Of a stretch of DNA of 64,000 bases, positions 7,520 to 18,018 are shown one piece after another (position 1 is the first letter of the stretch; every line of letters begins with the position of its first letter). The stretch is from Hymenobacter qilianensis (GTDB lineage Bacteria > Bacteroidota > Bacteroidia > Cytophagales > Hymenobacteraceae): the NCBI RefSeq assembly GCF_014489555.1, contig NZ_CP060784.1, positions 4,304,501 through 4,368,500 of the forward strand. Direction: 5' to 3'. The position numbers were made by a program, and so were the translations under genes. The notes beneath the pieces are model-generated. The model did no database searches. It saw only the letters and a program-made list of their open reading frames with translations, and was not told where the DNA came from.

Positions 7520-8559
7520 TCATGACTGAGGGGGCAAAGATAGCTCCCAATATAAGAACGTACCACTAAAGGATTGGGTTAAGGTAACATATTCATGAGT
7601 AGCAAAGTTTGCCCGCGTGTCGTTAGCTACGATAACAAGATTATGAATTCGTCCTCGCTGTAACTCTTTATAGATTCCTGGTAAGCCCTTGCCACGGTAA
7701 CTTAAGCCAAGCCTGGAGCCGATTTTACCTTCCATAAGTAATTGCAGCGTCTCATAATTAGGAATTAAGCCTAGTACACGTTTCAACTGTTGAAAGAAGC
7801 CTTTGATGTCGAGGCTCTTGAGAATACCTACCCCATTATCTACAAAAGCAAAGCACCAGCGCTTAGGTCCAGGACCGGGGTGCGGATAGCTGGCTACCCA
7901 CCAGTTTTCAGTAGCCTCAGTTTGGGGGTCAGCGTGCTTAAAAGTATTGGACATGCATTCAATAAGAGTACGATAAGCAGCATGGTGGTCCTGTGGTTCG
8001 GGCCTGCCACTCAAGTACCTCATAGCCCGGTGAACTAATTCTTCAGCAAGTTTTACTTCTACTTGCTTATGAAAATCTCGGCGGCGTCCTAGAATAAGGG
8101 CTTGATCCAACGGTTGTGCAACACCAGGTTTTTGTGGCTTGTAGAATGAGTTGTTCCAAACGCGGGATGCAACGGCATTTTCGGGGGGCGCACATATATT
8201 TTTGCCCCTCGAGTAAAACTAACGCCATCTTGCAATTTGGCGCGTAGCAGCAACAGAGCACAGTTAGTAAGTTGAGTGACATACTGTAAGCTGATCAGTA
8301 CTTTTTGTTTAGGATGGCATACAGCACGTAATCGAGCTAAGAAAGCCACCATTTCAGCGGGCTCGTCTACAAAGGATAAAGTAGAAGGGGCAAAAATAGT
8401 CGCGTTAAAAACCAATTTTTGCTGATGAAGCGCCATCTGAGTTGCGTAGAGAAGCCGATGGCGACGGGCGGCTAAGCGACTGGGGCGGGTTCGGCGGGCA
8501 CGGGCTTGCTTTCGAGATCTTTTAATTTGGTGAGCGGGAGATTGTAGTTTTTGTTTCAT
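7520..8559 (-). CDS. STAS-like/HATPase fusion, frameshifted
   Basis: The N-terminal part (ATG at 8559) has a very basic stretch and then a STAS-like region with KVLISLQYVTQLTNCALLLL. The second part, in another frame, is a GHKL ATPase: N-box ECMSNTFKHA, G1 box VDNGVGI, G2-type SYRGKGLPGIYK. Adding one base to the six-base run at 8183-8188 joins them through RPPENAVASRVWNNS into one protein of about 346 aa, with no stop in between. This makes an anti-sigma-like kinase fused to a STAS-like domain, followed in the operon by a second STAS-like protein and a membrane protein. The break is most simply a homopolymer error; if real, two overlapping ORFs would result. Confidence 0.7.
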
Positions 8560-8720
8560 GCAAGGCCGAGGCAGGCATCGGTAATCATAACGCACTTCTC
8601 GGGGAGAATAAGCGGAGTGATCTAATGCCGAATTATTCCAAAGTGTTGAAGTTGCAGGTAATTTTTAGCTGGGGCAAATGAGTACACTATTGATTTGATA
8701 CAGTGTACTAAAACCTGATG

Positions 8721-9404
8721 CTAGCGTGCTACACTGTCTCCGCTAGTAGAAGCTGGACGTGGAGTGTCACGCTTGGCGATGTGCGCCTGGGTTTCGGGTG
8801 GTACCGTGGTATCGTATAGCTCCGCAATAGCGCGGGGCTGGGTGATTTGATTATCAACGATGATGTTGAGCAGGCCAAAAAGTCGGGTGGCAACTTCGGG
8901 CGTGTCGTAGATGTTGAGCTGGCCGGGGTGCACAGCGTTATTGCCCGCGACACGCAGGCTATCGAGGGCTTTTTGGAGAGTGATGGGTAAACCCTGTTGG
9001 ACGAGGGCAGCGATGTCGGTGTTGATGTTTTCGCCGGGCTGGCCAAGGTGTTTGCAGAGGCGTTGCAGTGCCAAACGCAATAAAGCGGCTGAGCCGCGGG
9101 GCGAGATGCTGAGGATGCTACGGGCCTCCTCGTAATCTTGGCGCACATCGTCGGGCATATCAGGGTTAGGCAGCGGAGCTGCACCGCCGAAAGGATAGAT
9201 CATGGTTGCATTGAGCCAAATAGAATGCTCAGAACAATGAACACATTGAGCAGTATTGATGTGCGTAATAAGGCTTCCCATACCATTTCTAGATTTATCA
9301 TACTTCTGGAGTCCAGTGGCCCACATATGATTGGCGTAAGCTCCGCAGAAAGGGCAGTTAAAAGCAGGCTCTAAGTGTAAGGGAGCTTTGTAAGGAGCAG
9401 ACAT
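8721..9404 (-). CDS. DUF4145 domain protein with zinc ribbon
   Basis: A 227-aa protein. CPFCG near residue 18 and CVHC near residue 53 form a zinc ribbon. A DUF4145 helical domain follows from about residue 85, with DYEEARSILSISPRGSAALLRLALQ and an NNAVHPG motif near residue 155. DUF4145 proteins are very often encoded beside restriction-modification genes, and this one is divergent from hsdM with about 160 bp between. Its biochemical role is unknown. Regulation of, or cooperation with, the hsd system is inferred from context only. Confidence 0.8.
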   Translation of the reverse strand: MSAPYKAPLHLEPAFNCPFCGAYANHMWATGLQKYDKSRNGMGSLITHINTAQCVHCSEHSIWLNATMIYPFGGAAPLPNPDMPDDVRQDYEEARSILSISPRGSAALLRLALQRLCKHLGQPGENINTDIAALVQQGLPITLQKALDSLRVAGNNAVHPGQLNIYDTPEVATRLFGLLNIIVDNQITQPRAIAELYDTTVPPETQAHIAKRDTPRPASTSGDSVAR

Positions 9405-9562
9405 AAATAATAAGTTGATAGTTAGCCAACGAAGTTAGCGAATCGTCCCAATGTTGGTAGCAAATACCACAAATTGACTACGACTATACTACTTTTAGCT
9501 GATGGCTTTCCCACTTAACCGGGTAAATTGCCTGCATCTGACACTACTTCTATTATTACCCG

Positions 9563-12081
9563 ATGGCCGTTAAGAAAAGTGAACTATACAGCTCGTTGTG
9601 GAAGAGCTGTGACCAGCTGCGTGGGGGCATGGATGCCTCGCAGTACAAGGATTATGTGCTGGTGCTGCTCTTTGTGAAATATGTGAGTGACAAGTATGCT
9701 GGGCGCGACGACTCAGTGATTGTAATACCCGAAGGTGGAAGCTTTCAGGATATGGTGAAGCTGAAGGGCAGCAAGCACATTGGCGAGGGTATGGACGTCG
9801 TCATTGCCAACCTAGCCAAAGCCAACGAGCTGACGGGTATTATTGACGTGGCTAGCTTCAACGATCCGGAGAAGCTGGGCAGCAGTCCGAAGGACCGGGT
9901 GGATCGGCTGACGGCGCTAGTGGGCATATTTCAGGGGGAGGGGCTAGACTTCAGCCGCAACCGAGCCGACGGTGACGACATTTTAGGTGACGCCTACGAG
10001 TACCTGATGCAGCACTTTGCGACAGAGAGCGGTAAGAGCAAAGGGCAATTTTACACCCCCTCCGAGGTGAGCCGGGTGATGGCAAAGGTGATTGGCATTG
10101 AGCACGCGACAAAGTCGACGCAGACGGTGTACGACCCGACTTGTGGGTCGGGCTCTCTGCTAGTAAAGGCAGCAGATGAGGCTCCGGTGGAGCTAAGCAT
10201 CTACGGGCAGGAAATGGATAATGCTACGTATGCCTTGGCCCGGATGAACATGATTCTGCACGGCTATAACACTCATGAGATTCAGAAAGGCAACACACTG
10301 GCTGACCCAAAATTTTTGAACGAAGCTGGCGGGTTGAAAACGCACGACTTTGTAGTGGCCAACCCACCCTTCTCGGTGAAGGCCTGGAGCAATGGCGTGG
10401 ACACGACGCATGACCCGTTTGAGCGGTTTACGGGCTACGGGGTACCGCCGGTGAAGAATGGCGACTATGCTTTTCTGCTGCACATTGTGCGGAGCCTAAA
10501 CGGCACGGGGCGCGGAGCGGTGGTACTGCCGCACGGGGTGCTGTTCCGGGGTAATGCGGAGGCAGATATCCGGCGCAACCTGGTGCAGCGGGGGTATTTA
10601 AAAGGCATTATCGGACTGCCGCCCAACCTGTTTTACGGAACGGGTATTCCGGCATGTTTGCTGGTGCTGGACAAAGCGGGCGCGGCCGACCGGCAGGGCA
10701 TCTTCATGATGGACGCGAGTAAGGGCTTTCTCAAGGATGGGCCTAAGAACCGGCTGCGCGAGCAGGACATTCACCGTATCGTAGATATGTTTGGGGAGCT
10801 GCGCGAGGAGCCGGGCTACGCGCGGATGGTGCCCTACGAGGAGATTGAGCGCAACGGCTACAACCTGAACATTCCGCGCTACGTGGAGGCTCAGGGCGGG
10901 GAAGTGCAGCAGGACCTGGACGCGCACCTGCGGGGGGCATTCCAGCGGCCGACGCGGCAGCGCTGGCGGCGTACTGGGCGGTGTGCCCGGCGCTGCACGA
11001 TGCGCTGCTGGGACCGGGCGACCGGCCGGGCTACCTGAGCCTAAGGGTGGCGCCGGACACGGTGCGCAGCACCGTGTTTGAGCACCCCGAGTTCCAGGCG
11101 TTTCAGCGGAGCATAGAGGCGACATACAGCGCGTGGGCGGGACGGGCACAGGCTACCCTGCTGGCGCTGAATGCCGACACCAAGCCCAAGCAGCTACTGC
11201 CCCTACTGGCGGAAGACCTGCTGCACACGCTGGCCAAGCTGCCGCTGCTGGACCGCTACGACGTGTACCAGAACCTGATGGACTACTGGGCCACCACCAT
11301 GCAGGACGACGTGTACGCGGTGGTAGCCGAGGGCTGGAAGGCCCGAACGACAAAGAGCAAAAAAGGCCACTACAATAGTGAGCTGGTACCGCGGGAGCTG
11401 GTAATTGCCCGCTACCTGACAGCCGAGCAAGCAGCCTTGGATGAGGCCTCGGCGGCGCTGGAAGAAGCCACGCGCCAGCGGGAAGAGCTAGAGGAAGAAT
11501 ACGGGGCCGAAGACGCGGTACTGGCCGACTACACCAAGGATGGCAAGCTAGACCGCAAGGCCATAGGCAAGCGGCTTAAAGCAGCCGGACCCACCGAAAC
11601 GAAAAGCTTAAAAGGGACAGCTCGCAGAGGCCGGTCGGCGGCCGTGGGTACCCTGTTTGCTGACGTGGATGCAATGGGCGGAAATTTGGCCGAAGTGGAC
11701 GAAGAATTGCCCCCCAATGCCGATGCCGATGCGGAAGAACTAGCAGCGTTGCGGGCCGCAGAAGCAGCCTTTGAGGCGGAAGACGTAGCGAAGGCTGACC
11801 TGAAAAACGCAGAAGCAACTCTTGAGGCTGGCTTAGCCAAGCGCTACCTGGCCCTAACGCCGGACGAGGTACGCACGCTGGTAGTGGACGATAAATGGCT
11901 GGCCACCCTACACCAAGGCCTGAGCCACGAGCTAGCTCACCTAAGCGGCACCCTGGCCCGCAGCCTAACGGACCTAGCCCAACGCTACGCCCAACCATTG
12001 CCTGCGTTGGAAGCCGAGGTAGCAGCACGGCAGGCGCGGGTGAACAGCTACCTCACTACGCTGGGCTTTTCGGCTAACTAA
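9563..12081 (+). CDS. hsdM: Type I restriction-modification methyltransferase HsdM, frameshifted
   Basis: The N-terminal HsdM helical bundle begins SELYSSLWKSCDQLRGGMD. The methyltransferase domain shows GQFYTPSEV near residue 161, SAM motif I DPTCGSGSLL near 192, and the N6-adenine motif IV NPPF near 266. The first frame ends at 11038. The continuation, from YWAVCPALHDALLGPGDRPGYL, lies one frame over and runs to 12081 with a long Ala/Glu-rich coiled-coil C-terminus. One extra G in the six-G run at 10932-10937 restores a single protein of about 839 aa, close to the long HsdM forms. HsdM methylates the recognition site and forms the M2S core with the HsdS product encoded 20 nt downstream. Confidence 0.9.
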
Positions 12082-12100
12082 ATAGTATTGCAATAGAGCT

Positions 12101-13369
12101 ATGGATGCTACACAAGTGCCTACAGGGTATAAGTTGACTGAGTTGGGGATTATACCACAAGAATGGGAAGCAAAGACTTTTGGCGAGGTAATGACTGGCT
12201 TCTCTAGCGGTGCTACACCTTATAGAGCGCACAAGCATTATTACGATGGGAAAATTAATTGGGTCACTAGTGGAGAGCTCAACTACAATGTAATTACCCA
12301 TACCATAGAACATATTTCTAAAGAGGCCCAAAAGCGAACCAATTTAAAATTGCTGCCAAAGGGTACTTTTTTAATGGCAATTACTGGCCTAGAGGCTGCT
12401 GGAACGCGAGGGAGTTGTGCAATTTTAGGAACAGAGGCAACAACTAATCAGTCGTGCTTAGCATTATTTCCTATCAAGGATTTACTAACCACTCAATACC
12501 TATTTTATTACTATGTTCTTTATGGTGATGCTTTAGCTTTCCAGTTTTGTCAAGGCACCAAACAGCAGAGCTATACAGGAAGCATTGTTAAAAGGCTCCC
12601 AATAATTCTCCCTCCCCTTGCCGAGCAGCAAGCCATAGCCGCCGCGCTGGGAGAAATGGATGCACTGCTGGCGGCGCAACGGGCTCGGCTGGCGAAACAG
12701 CGGGCCGTGAAGCAGGGGCTGCTACAGGGGCTACTGAGTAGGAAGCAGCGGCTGCGGGGTTTTTCGGAGGAATGGAAGGTGAAGCGGCTGGGGGATATAG
12801 CTGATATAACCAAGTTAGCAGGCTATGAATACACTAAGTACTTCAACAGTTATCGAGACGAGGGTGAGATCATTGTAATACGAGGCACAAACATTACACA
12901 TAATAAACTCGACTTATCTGATATAAAAACAATTCCGAAAGCAACTTCTAAATTTCTAAAAAGAAGTCAGTTGAATATTGGGGATATGGTTTTTGCCTAC
13001 GTTGGCACTATTGGCCCTGTATATCTTATAGAAGAAAATAACCGGTTTCATTTAGGCCCCAATACTGCAAAGATTACAGCAAGGCATGAGTTAGAGCCAA
13101 AGTTTTTATTTCATTATTTCACCAGCGAATTGGGAATTAATGAAATGCAAGAACATATAAGTATAGGAGCCCAGCCTAGTTTATCAATGACAAAAATTAG
13201 ATTATTCAACATAAATACGCCGTCCTTGAAGGAACAGCGAGCTATTGCTGACGTGCTAAGCGAAGCCGACGCCTACTTAGCCGCTCTAGAAGCCGAGCAC
13301 GCTAAAACGCAGCTGCTCAAGCAGGGCATGATGCAGAATCTACTAACCGGCAAACTCCGCCTTGTATGA
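12101..13369 (+). CDS. hsdS: Type I restriction specificity subunit HsdS
   Basis: A 422-aa protein with two target recognition domains, each followed by a conserved coiled-coil spacer. The first spacer is LPPLAEQQAIAAALGEMD near residues 165-210. The second is PSLKEQRAIADVLSEAD near 375-420, and both end in LLxGxxRL-type sequences. TRD1 starts with LGIIPQEWEAKTFGEV, TRD2 with SEEWKVKRLGDI. The TRD coding regions are visibly AT-richer than the spacers, typical of exchanged cassettes. The protein dictates the bipartite DNA target of the complex. Its stop overlaps the hsdR start (ATGA), so hsdS and hsdR are translationally coupled. Confidence 0.93.
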   Translation: MDATQVPTGYKLTELGIIPQEWEAKTFGEVMTGFSSGATPYRAHKHYYDGKINWVTSGELNYNVITHTIEHISKEAQKRTNLKLLPKGTFLMAITGLEAAGTRGSCAILGTEATTNQSCLALFPIKDLLTTQYLFYYYVLYGDALAFQFCQGTKQQSYTGSIVKRLPIILPPLAEQQAIAAALGEMDALLAAQRARLAKQRAVKQGLLQGLLSRKQRLRGFSEEWKVKRLGDIADITKLAGYEYTKYFNSYRDEGEIIVIRGTNITHNKLDLSDIKTIPKATSKFLKRSQLNIGDMVFAYVGTIGPVYLIEENNRFHLGPNTAKITARHELEPKFLFHYFTSELGINEMQEHISIGAQPSLSMTKIRLFNINTPSLKEQRAIADVLSEADAYLAALEAEHAKTQLLKQGMMQNLLTGKLRLV

Positions 13370-16300
13370 AGATCGGCGACAAGGAACGGGCCACGCAGAA
13401 CCGGGTAGTAAAACTGCTGCGCGACCTGCCGGGATACACGTACCTAGGTAATTGGGAAGACAAGCCGCGCACCTCCCCCATCGAAGACGAGCTGCTGCGC
13501 AACTACCTGAAGCGGCAAGGCTACAGCGAGGTGCTGGTGACGGGCGCGTTGCAGAAGCTGCACCAGGCAGCCGACAACCTGACGGTGAGCCTGTACGAGC
13601 GTAACAAAGCCGTGTACCAGCTGCTGCGCTACGGCATACCCGTGAAGCCCGAAGCCGGCAAGCCCGACGTGACGGTGAAGCTGGTGCGCTGGGAGGCCCC
13701 GCTGGAAAACGACTACGGCGTAGCCGAGGAAGTGACCGTAACGGCCGGGCCCGGCGCGCACGGCAAGCGGCCTGACGTGGTACTGTACCTGAACGGCATA
13801 GCCGTGGGCGTGCTGGAGCTGAAGCGCAGCACGGTATCGGTGCACGAGGGCATCCGGCAGAACCTGGACAACCAGAAGAAGCTGTTCATTGAGCCGTTCT
13901 TCGCGACCATGCAGCTAGTGATGGCCGGCAGCGATACCGAGGGCCTGCGTTATGGCACCACCGGCACCGAGGCCACCTACTACCTGGAATGGCTGGAGGA
14001 GGGTGAAGAGCCCGCCCACAACCTAGACAAGCACCTGACCCAACTATGCAGCCGGGAGCGGCTGCTAAGCTTGCTGCACGACTTCGTGATATTTGATAGG
14101 GGCATCAAAAAGCTGTGCCGGCCGAATCAATATTTTGGGGTGCTGGCGGCGCGGGAGTACGCCAAGCGCAAGGAAGGCGGCGTGATCTGGCACACCCAGG
14201 GCTCGGGCAAAAGCCTGACCATGGTGTGGCTCACGAAGTGGCTGCTAGAGACCCGCCCGCAGGCGCGGGTGCTGCTGCTCACGGACCGCGACGAGCTGGA
14301 CGAGCAGATTGAGAAGGTATTTAAGGGCGTCAACGAAACCATCTACCGCACCAAGAACGGCAAAGACCTGCTCACGCAGCTGCACAAGGCCGAGCCGCGG
14401 CTGCTGTGCTCCCTGATTCACAAGTTTGGGCGGCGCAAGGACGAGGCGGGGTACGAGGAGTACCTGCGCGAGCTAGCCGAAGGCCTGGGCAGCCGGGAGT
14501 TTAAGGCCAAGGGCGAAATCTGGGTATTGGTAGATGAATGCCACCGCACGCAGTCGGGCAAGCTGCACGAGGCCCTGAAGAAGCTGCTGGGCGAGGGCAC
14601 AACGCTGTTGGGCTTCACGGGCACGCCCCTGCTAAAAACCGACAAGCGGAGCACGCTGGAAACTTTCGGGCCCTTCATCCACACCTACAAGATGGACGCG
14701 GCGGTGCGCGACGGCGTGGTGCTGGAGCTGCGCTACGAAGCGCGCGACATTGAGCAGTACATTGGCTCACCGAAGAAGATAGATGCCTGGTTTGAGGCCA
14801 AAACGGCCGGCCTGAACGACTACACCCGCACGGCCCTGAAGAAGAAGTGGGGCACCATGCAGCAGGTGCTCAGCTCGAAGGGTCGGCTGGAAGTGATCGT
14901 GAAGGACATCATCGAGGACATGACCCTGAAGCCGCGCCTGCACAGTGGGCGCGGCAATGCCATGCTGGTGGCGGGGAGCATCTACGAGGCCTGCAAGTAT
15001 TATGAGCTATTCGTAAGCAATGGCTTTACGAAGTGTGCCATCGTGACGAGCTACGAGCCCCACATCAGCCACGCTAAGGGCCAAGGCCTGGGCACGGGTG
15101 CGGCCACGGCCGAGCTGCAGCAGTACGAAACCTACCAGAAGATGCTAGGTAAGGAATCGACGGAGGACTTTGAAATACGGGTGAAAAAGCTGTTCGTGGA
15201 CGAGCCCGCGCAAATGAAGCTGCTCATTGTGGTGGACAAGCTGCTGACGGGCTTTGATGCGCCCTCGGCCTCCTACTTGTACATCGACAAGAAGATGCGG
15301 GACCACGGGCTATTCCAGGCCATTTGCCGGGTCAACCGGCTGGATGGGGAGGACAAGGAATATGGCTACGTGGTCGACTACAAGGACCTGTTTGAGACGT
15401 TGAAGGACGCCATCAACGACTACACTCAGGGCGCCTTCGACGAATATGACAAGAAGGACGTAGAGGGGCTGCTGAATAACCGACTGGATGCCGGCCGCAA
15501 ACGGCTGGAGGAAGTGCGGGAGCAGCTGCGGATACTCTGCGAACCAGCAGGTACCAACCCCACGCAGGAACAGTACATTGCCTACTTCTGCGGCAACCCC
15601 GCCAAGGCCGAAGACCTAAAAAACACTGAAGGACGCCGGCGGGACCTGTACAAATACACCACCTCCCTGCTGCACGCCTACGTGGACCTGGCGGCGGAGC
15701 TGCCGGCAGCGGGCTACACGGAGGCCGAAGCGACGCAGGTAAAGTACGAGGTGAATCACTACGAGCAGCTGCGCGAGACGGTGAAGATTGCTAGCGGCGA
15801 AGCGCCCGACCTGAAGGCCTACGAGCCGGATATGCGGCAGCTGCTGGATATGTACGTGAAGGCCGAAGACAGCGAGCAGCTGGGTGACCTGGACGACCTG
15901 GGGCTGATTGAGATGATCGTGCGGTACGGGGCCGACGAGGCTACCAAGGGGCTACCGAAGAAGATGCGAGCCAGCAAGGAAGCCATGGCGGAAACCATTG
16001 CCAACAACGTGCGCCGGCTTATTATTCAGGAATCGGCCACGGACCCCAAGTACTACGAGACCATGTCGCAGCTGCTGGAGGCGCTGGTAGAGGAGCGGCG
16101 GCTAGGAGCAGCAGCGTATGAGGAGTACCTAGCGAAGATTACGGAGCTGTGCCGGAAGATGAAAGCGAAGGAGTCAGCCACTGGTCCGGCCTACCCTACT
16201 TCCCTGGATACACCGGGTAAGAAGGCGCTCTACAATCAGCTGGAGAACAACGAGGAGCTGGCGTTGGCGGCTGACGAGGCCATTCAGTACGTGAAAAAGG

Positions 16301-16425
16301 ATAACTGGATTGGCAACCGAGGTAAGGAAATCGAGGTGCGCAACGCCGTAGTGGCCTGCGGGCTAGATAAGGAAGCGGCGGAGAAGCTACTGGAAGTGGT
16401 GCGGCTGCATAGGGAATACAAATAG
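13366..16425 (+). CDS. hsdR: Type I restriction endonuclease subunit HsdR
   Basis: A 1,019-aa intact subunit. The N-terminal PD-(D/E)XK nuclease is seen as RPDVVLYLNGIAVGVLELKRS (Asp near residue 134, E-x-K near 150). The SF2 translocase has Walker A TQGSGKSL near 280, DECH box near 390, motif III GFTGTPLL near 420 and motif VI-like QAICRVNRLDG near 655. A helical C-terminal domain that docks on HsdM follows. It cuts DNA far from the unmodified site after ATP-driven translocation. It overlaps hsdS by 4 nt. Codon use is GC-rich like hsdM, unlike the TRDs of hsdS. This long gene carries no frameshift, so the hsd system may be fully functional once the hsdM break is corrected. Confidence 0.95.
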   Translation: MKIGDKERATQNRVVKLLRDLPGYTYLGNWEDKPRTSPIEDELLRNYLKRQGYSEVLVTGALQKLHQAADNLTVSLYERNKAVYQLLRYGIPVKPEAGKPDVTVKLVRWEAPLENDYGVAEEVTVTAGPGAHGKRPDVVLYLNGIAVGVLELKRSTVSVHEGIRQNLDNQKKLFIEPFFATMQLVMAGSDTEGLRYGTTGTEATYYLEWLEEGEEPAHNLDKHLTQLCSRERLLSLLHDFVIFDRGIKKLCRPNQYFGVLAAREYAKRKEGGVIWHTQGSGKSLTMVWLTKWLLETRPQARVLLLTDRDELDEQIEKVFKGVNETIYRTKNGKDLLTQLHKAEPRLLCSLIHKFGRRKDEAGYEEYLRELAEGLGSREFKAKGEIWVLVDECHRTQSGKLHEALKKLLGEGTTLLGFTGTPLLKTDKRSTLETFGPFIHTYKMDAAVRDGVVLELRYEARDIEQYIGSPKKIDAWFEAKTAGLNDYTRTALKKKWGTMQQVLSSKGRLEVIVKDIIEDMTLKPRLHSGRGNAMLVAGSIYEACKYYELFVSNGFTKCAIVTSYEPHISHAKGQGLGTGAATAELQQYETYQKMLGKESTEDFEIRVKKLFVDEPAQMKLLIVVDKLLTGFDAPSASYLYIDKKMRDHGLFQAICRVNRLDGEDKEYGYVVDYKDLFETLKDAINDYTQGAFDEYDKKDVEGLLNNRLDAGRKRLEEVREQLRILCEPAGTNPTQEQYIAYFCGNPAKAEDLKNTEGRRRDLYKYTTSLLHAYVDLAAELPAAGYTEAEATQVKYEVNHYEQLRETVKIASGEAPDLKAYEPDMRQLLDMYVKAEDSEQLGDLDDLGLIEMIVRYGADEATKGLPKKMRASKEAMAETIANNVRRLIIQESATDPKYYETMSQLLEALVEERRLGAAAYEEYLAKITELCRKMKAKESATGPAYPTSLDTPGKKALYNQLENNEELALAADEAIQYVKKDNWIGNRGKEIEVRNAVVACGLDKEAAEKLLEVVRLHREYK

Positions 16426-16463
16426 GAATTTATCAGGCTATCTACTTACACGAATTTAGAAAC

Positions 16464-17975
16464 ATGAGCAAACGACAACTATCAGCGGGAGAAAAGGATC
16501 AGGTTGTTCAGCAGCAGCGTAGCACAGATGGGCTGCTACGGTGCTTTATCTCGGCGGAAGCCATCGACGCGGCGGCTACGGACAGCTATGAATTCGACCA
16601 CCTAACGGCGTGGGCCCTGGATGGACCCTCGGACCTGGTGAACGTACGCGTGGTGAAGAAGGAATACAACCGCAAGAAGGGCATTAAGACGCTGTATGAG
16701 GCACGGGACAATTACCGGCTGGAGAAGCTATTTGAGGAGAAGAAGAACAATATCAAGCTCCAGGACATATTTCAATTAAAAGAAATAACGCCAGCCAAGC
16801 TGGTTTGCCAAGTAAACGATAGCACCGTTGTTATAGCAGAAGGAAGTACGACGAAAAACTTTGGAACATATCATGAGCCCATTTTGCAAGTACCGTATTT
16901 CTATTCCCGCGTACCCGTACGGTGGCTGGAAAACGATGATCAGGAAGGCCTGCAACCCCGCGTAATAGATTATCGTCGACTAGTGGAGTTGCGCAACCAC
17001 TTGCGTGAGCGGCCACAACTTGCGCCCTCTATTGCGCGATTAGTAGGCAATCGGCTGCGGTTGTTTGATGGTCAGCATAAGTTAGCGGCTCAGGTGCTAA
17101 ACGGTGCGACTGAAGTAGATATGAAGATCTACGTCTCACCAGAAGAGACGAGCGGGCAGCGGAACTTGTTCGATGCCTTGATGCGCACCAACTTGGATGC
17201 GCACTCAAAGCTCAAACAGGTACCATTTTATACTTCGACACTGCTGGACAGGTTATCGGTCATATACCGGGATTTGCTGGATCAGTTTTTAGAAGATAAG
17301 CCCGTAGAATCTCATACAGAGGAGCAGTTTGTGGCATTCATGATGAGTAACCGAGGCATGTCACGCTCAGAAGCTCATGGCGCGCTAAAGGCCTCTATCA
17401 AGACAGCAGTGTTAGGGATGTCAGCACTCAAGCCCTACGTGGCTGAAGCTTCGCGGGACCTGTTGATGCCTATGACGCAGGATTTGCTCGACAAGACTAT
17501 ATACCCGGCTGTACTCTATCTAGCACCCTCTAAAGCACGCTTTAACACGGACCAAGATCGTCGGGACCAAGAAGCCCGCAACTTTGGCGTTTTAGCTAGC
17601 ATCCTGGTGGAGCAGACTAAATTAGCGGGTTGGATAGCAGCACCGAAGGGCACCAGTCTGACTAATGAGCAGCGGAAAGTGCGCCGTATCTGGCATAAAG
17701 GAGCCGTGCTGACCTGGGCTCCCTACTTAGAAAGCGTACTGAATGTAGCCTTGCACCTGATTACCACTGACGACAGAACCAAGAAGCTGTATAGGTCGGA
17801 CATCACAGATTCTCAAAAGGAAGCCTTGAACGATTACCTGGAGCGGTTGTTTAGCCATCCATTTTGGGATGATAACGACCAAGAAATTGACATACTCTTG
17901 GTGTCAGCGCAGCGCCAAGAAGAACTATTTACGCGCAAGGGCCTAACGGAAACTTATGTACTGACAGGCCATTGA
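16464..17975 (+). CDS. HNH-like plus DGQHR/ParB-like protein linked to hsdR
   Basis: A 503-aa protein. Near residues 27-75 it has RCFISAEAID, a YEFDHLTAW motif, and NVRVVKKEYNRKKG, an HNH-endonuclease-like spacing in which some zinc ligands appear missing. After a linker, residues about 155-260 read VRWLENDDQEG, RLRLFDGQHKLAAQVLNGA. The DGQHK is the hallmark of DGQHR/DndB-like ParB-fold domains that bind or act on DNA or nucleotides. A long alpha-helical C-terminus follows. It begins 38 nt after hsdR on the same strand and precedes the metallopeptidase gene, so it belongs to the defence operon. The combination is unusual; function unknown, nuclease or sensor being inferred. Confidence 0.6.
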   Translation: MSKRQLSAGEKDQVVQQQRSTDGLLRCFISAEAIDAAATDSYEFDHLTAWALDGPSDLVNVRVVKKEYNRKKGIKTLYEARDNYRLEKLFEEKKNNIKLQDIFQLKEITPAKLVCQVNDSTVVIAEGSTTKNFGTYHEPILQVPYFYSRVPVRWLENDDQEGLQPRVIDYRRLVELRNHLRERPQLAPSIARLVGNRLRLFDGQHKLAAQVLNGATEVDMKIYVSPEETSGQRNLFDALMRTNLDAHSKLKQVPFYTSTLLDRLSVIYRDLLDQFLEDKPVESHTEEQFVAFMMSNRGMSRSEAHGALKASIKTAVLGMSALKPYVAEASRDLLMPMTQDLLDKTIYPAVLYLAPSKARFNTDQDRRDQEARNFGVLASILVEQTKLAGWIAAPKGTSLTNEQRKVRRIWHKGAVLTWAPYLESVLNVALHLITTDDRTKKLYRSDITDSQKEALNDYLERLFSHPFWDDNDQEIDILLVSAQRQEELFTRKGLTETYVLTGH

Positions 17976-18018
17976 TTTTAAAAATAAGAGCACCCACAAC
18001 ACGGACATAGCAGGCACA

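Noticed and set aside
10598..11149. Long minus-strand ORF inside hsdM and others like it (13444-13845, 29026-29802, 29935-30720)
   Set aside because: Antisense shadows of GC-rich coding sequence; the plus-strand protein is an obvious family member and the shadow has low-complexity composition.
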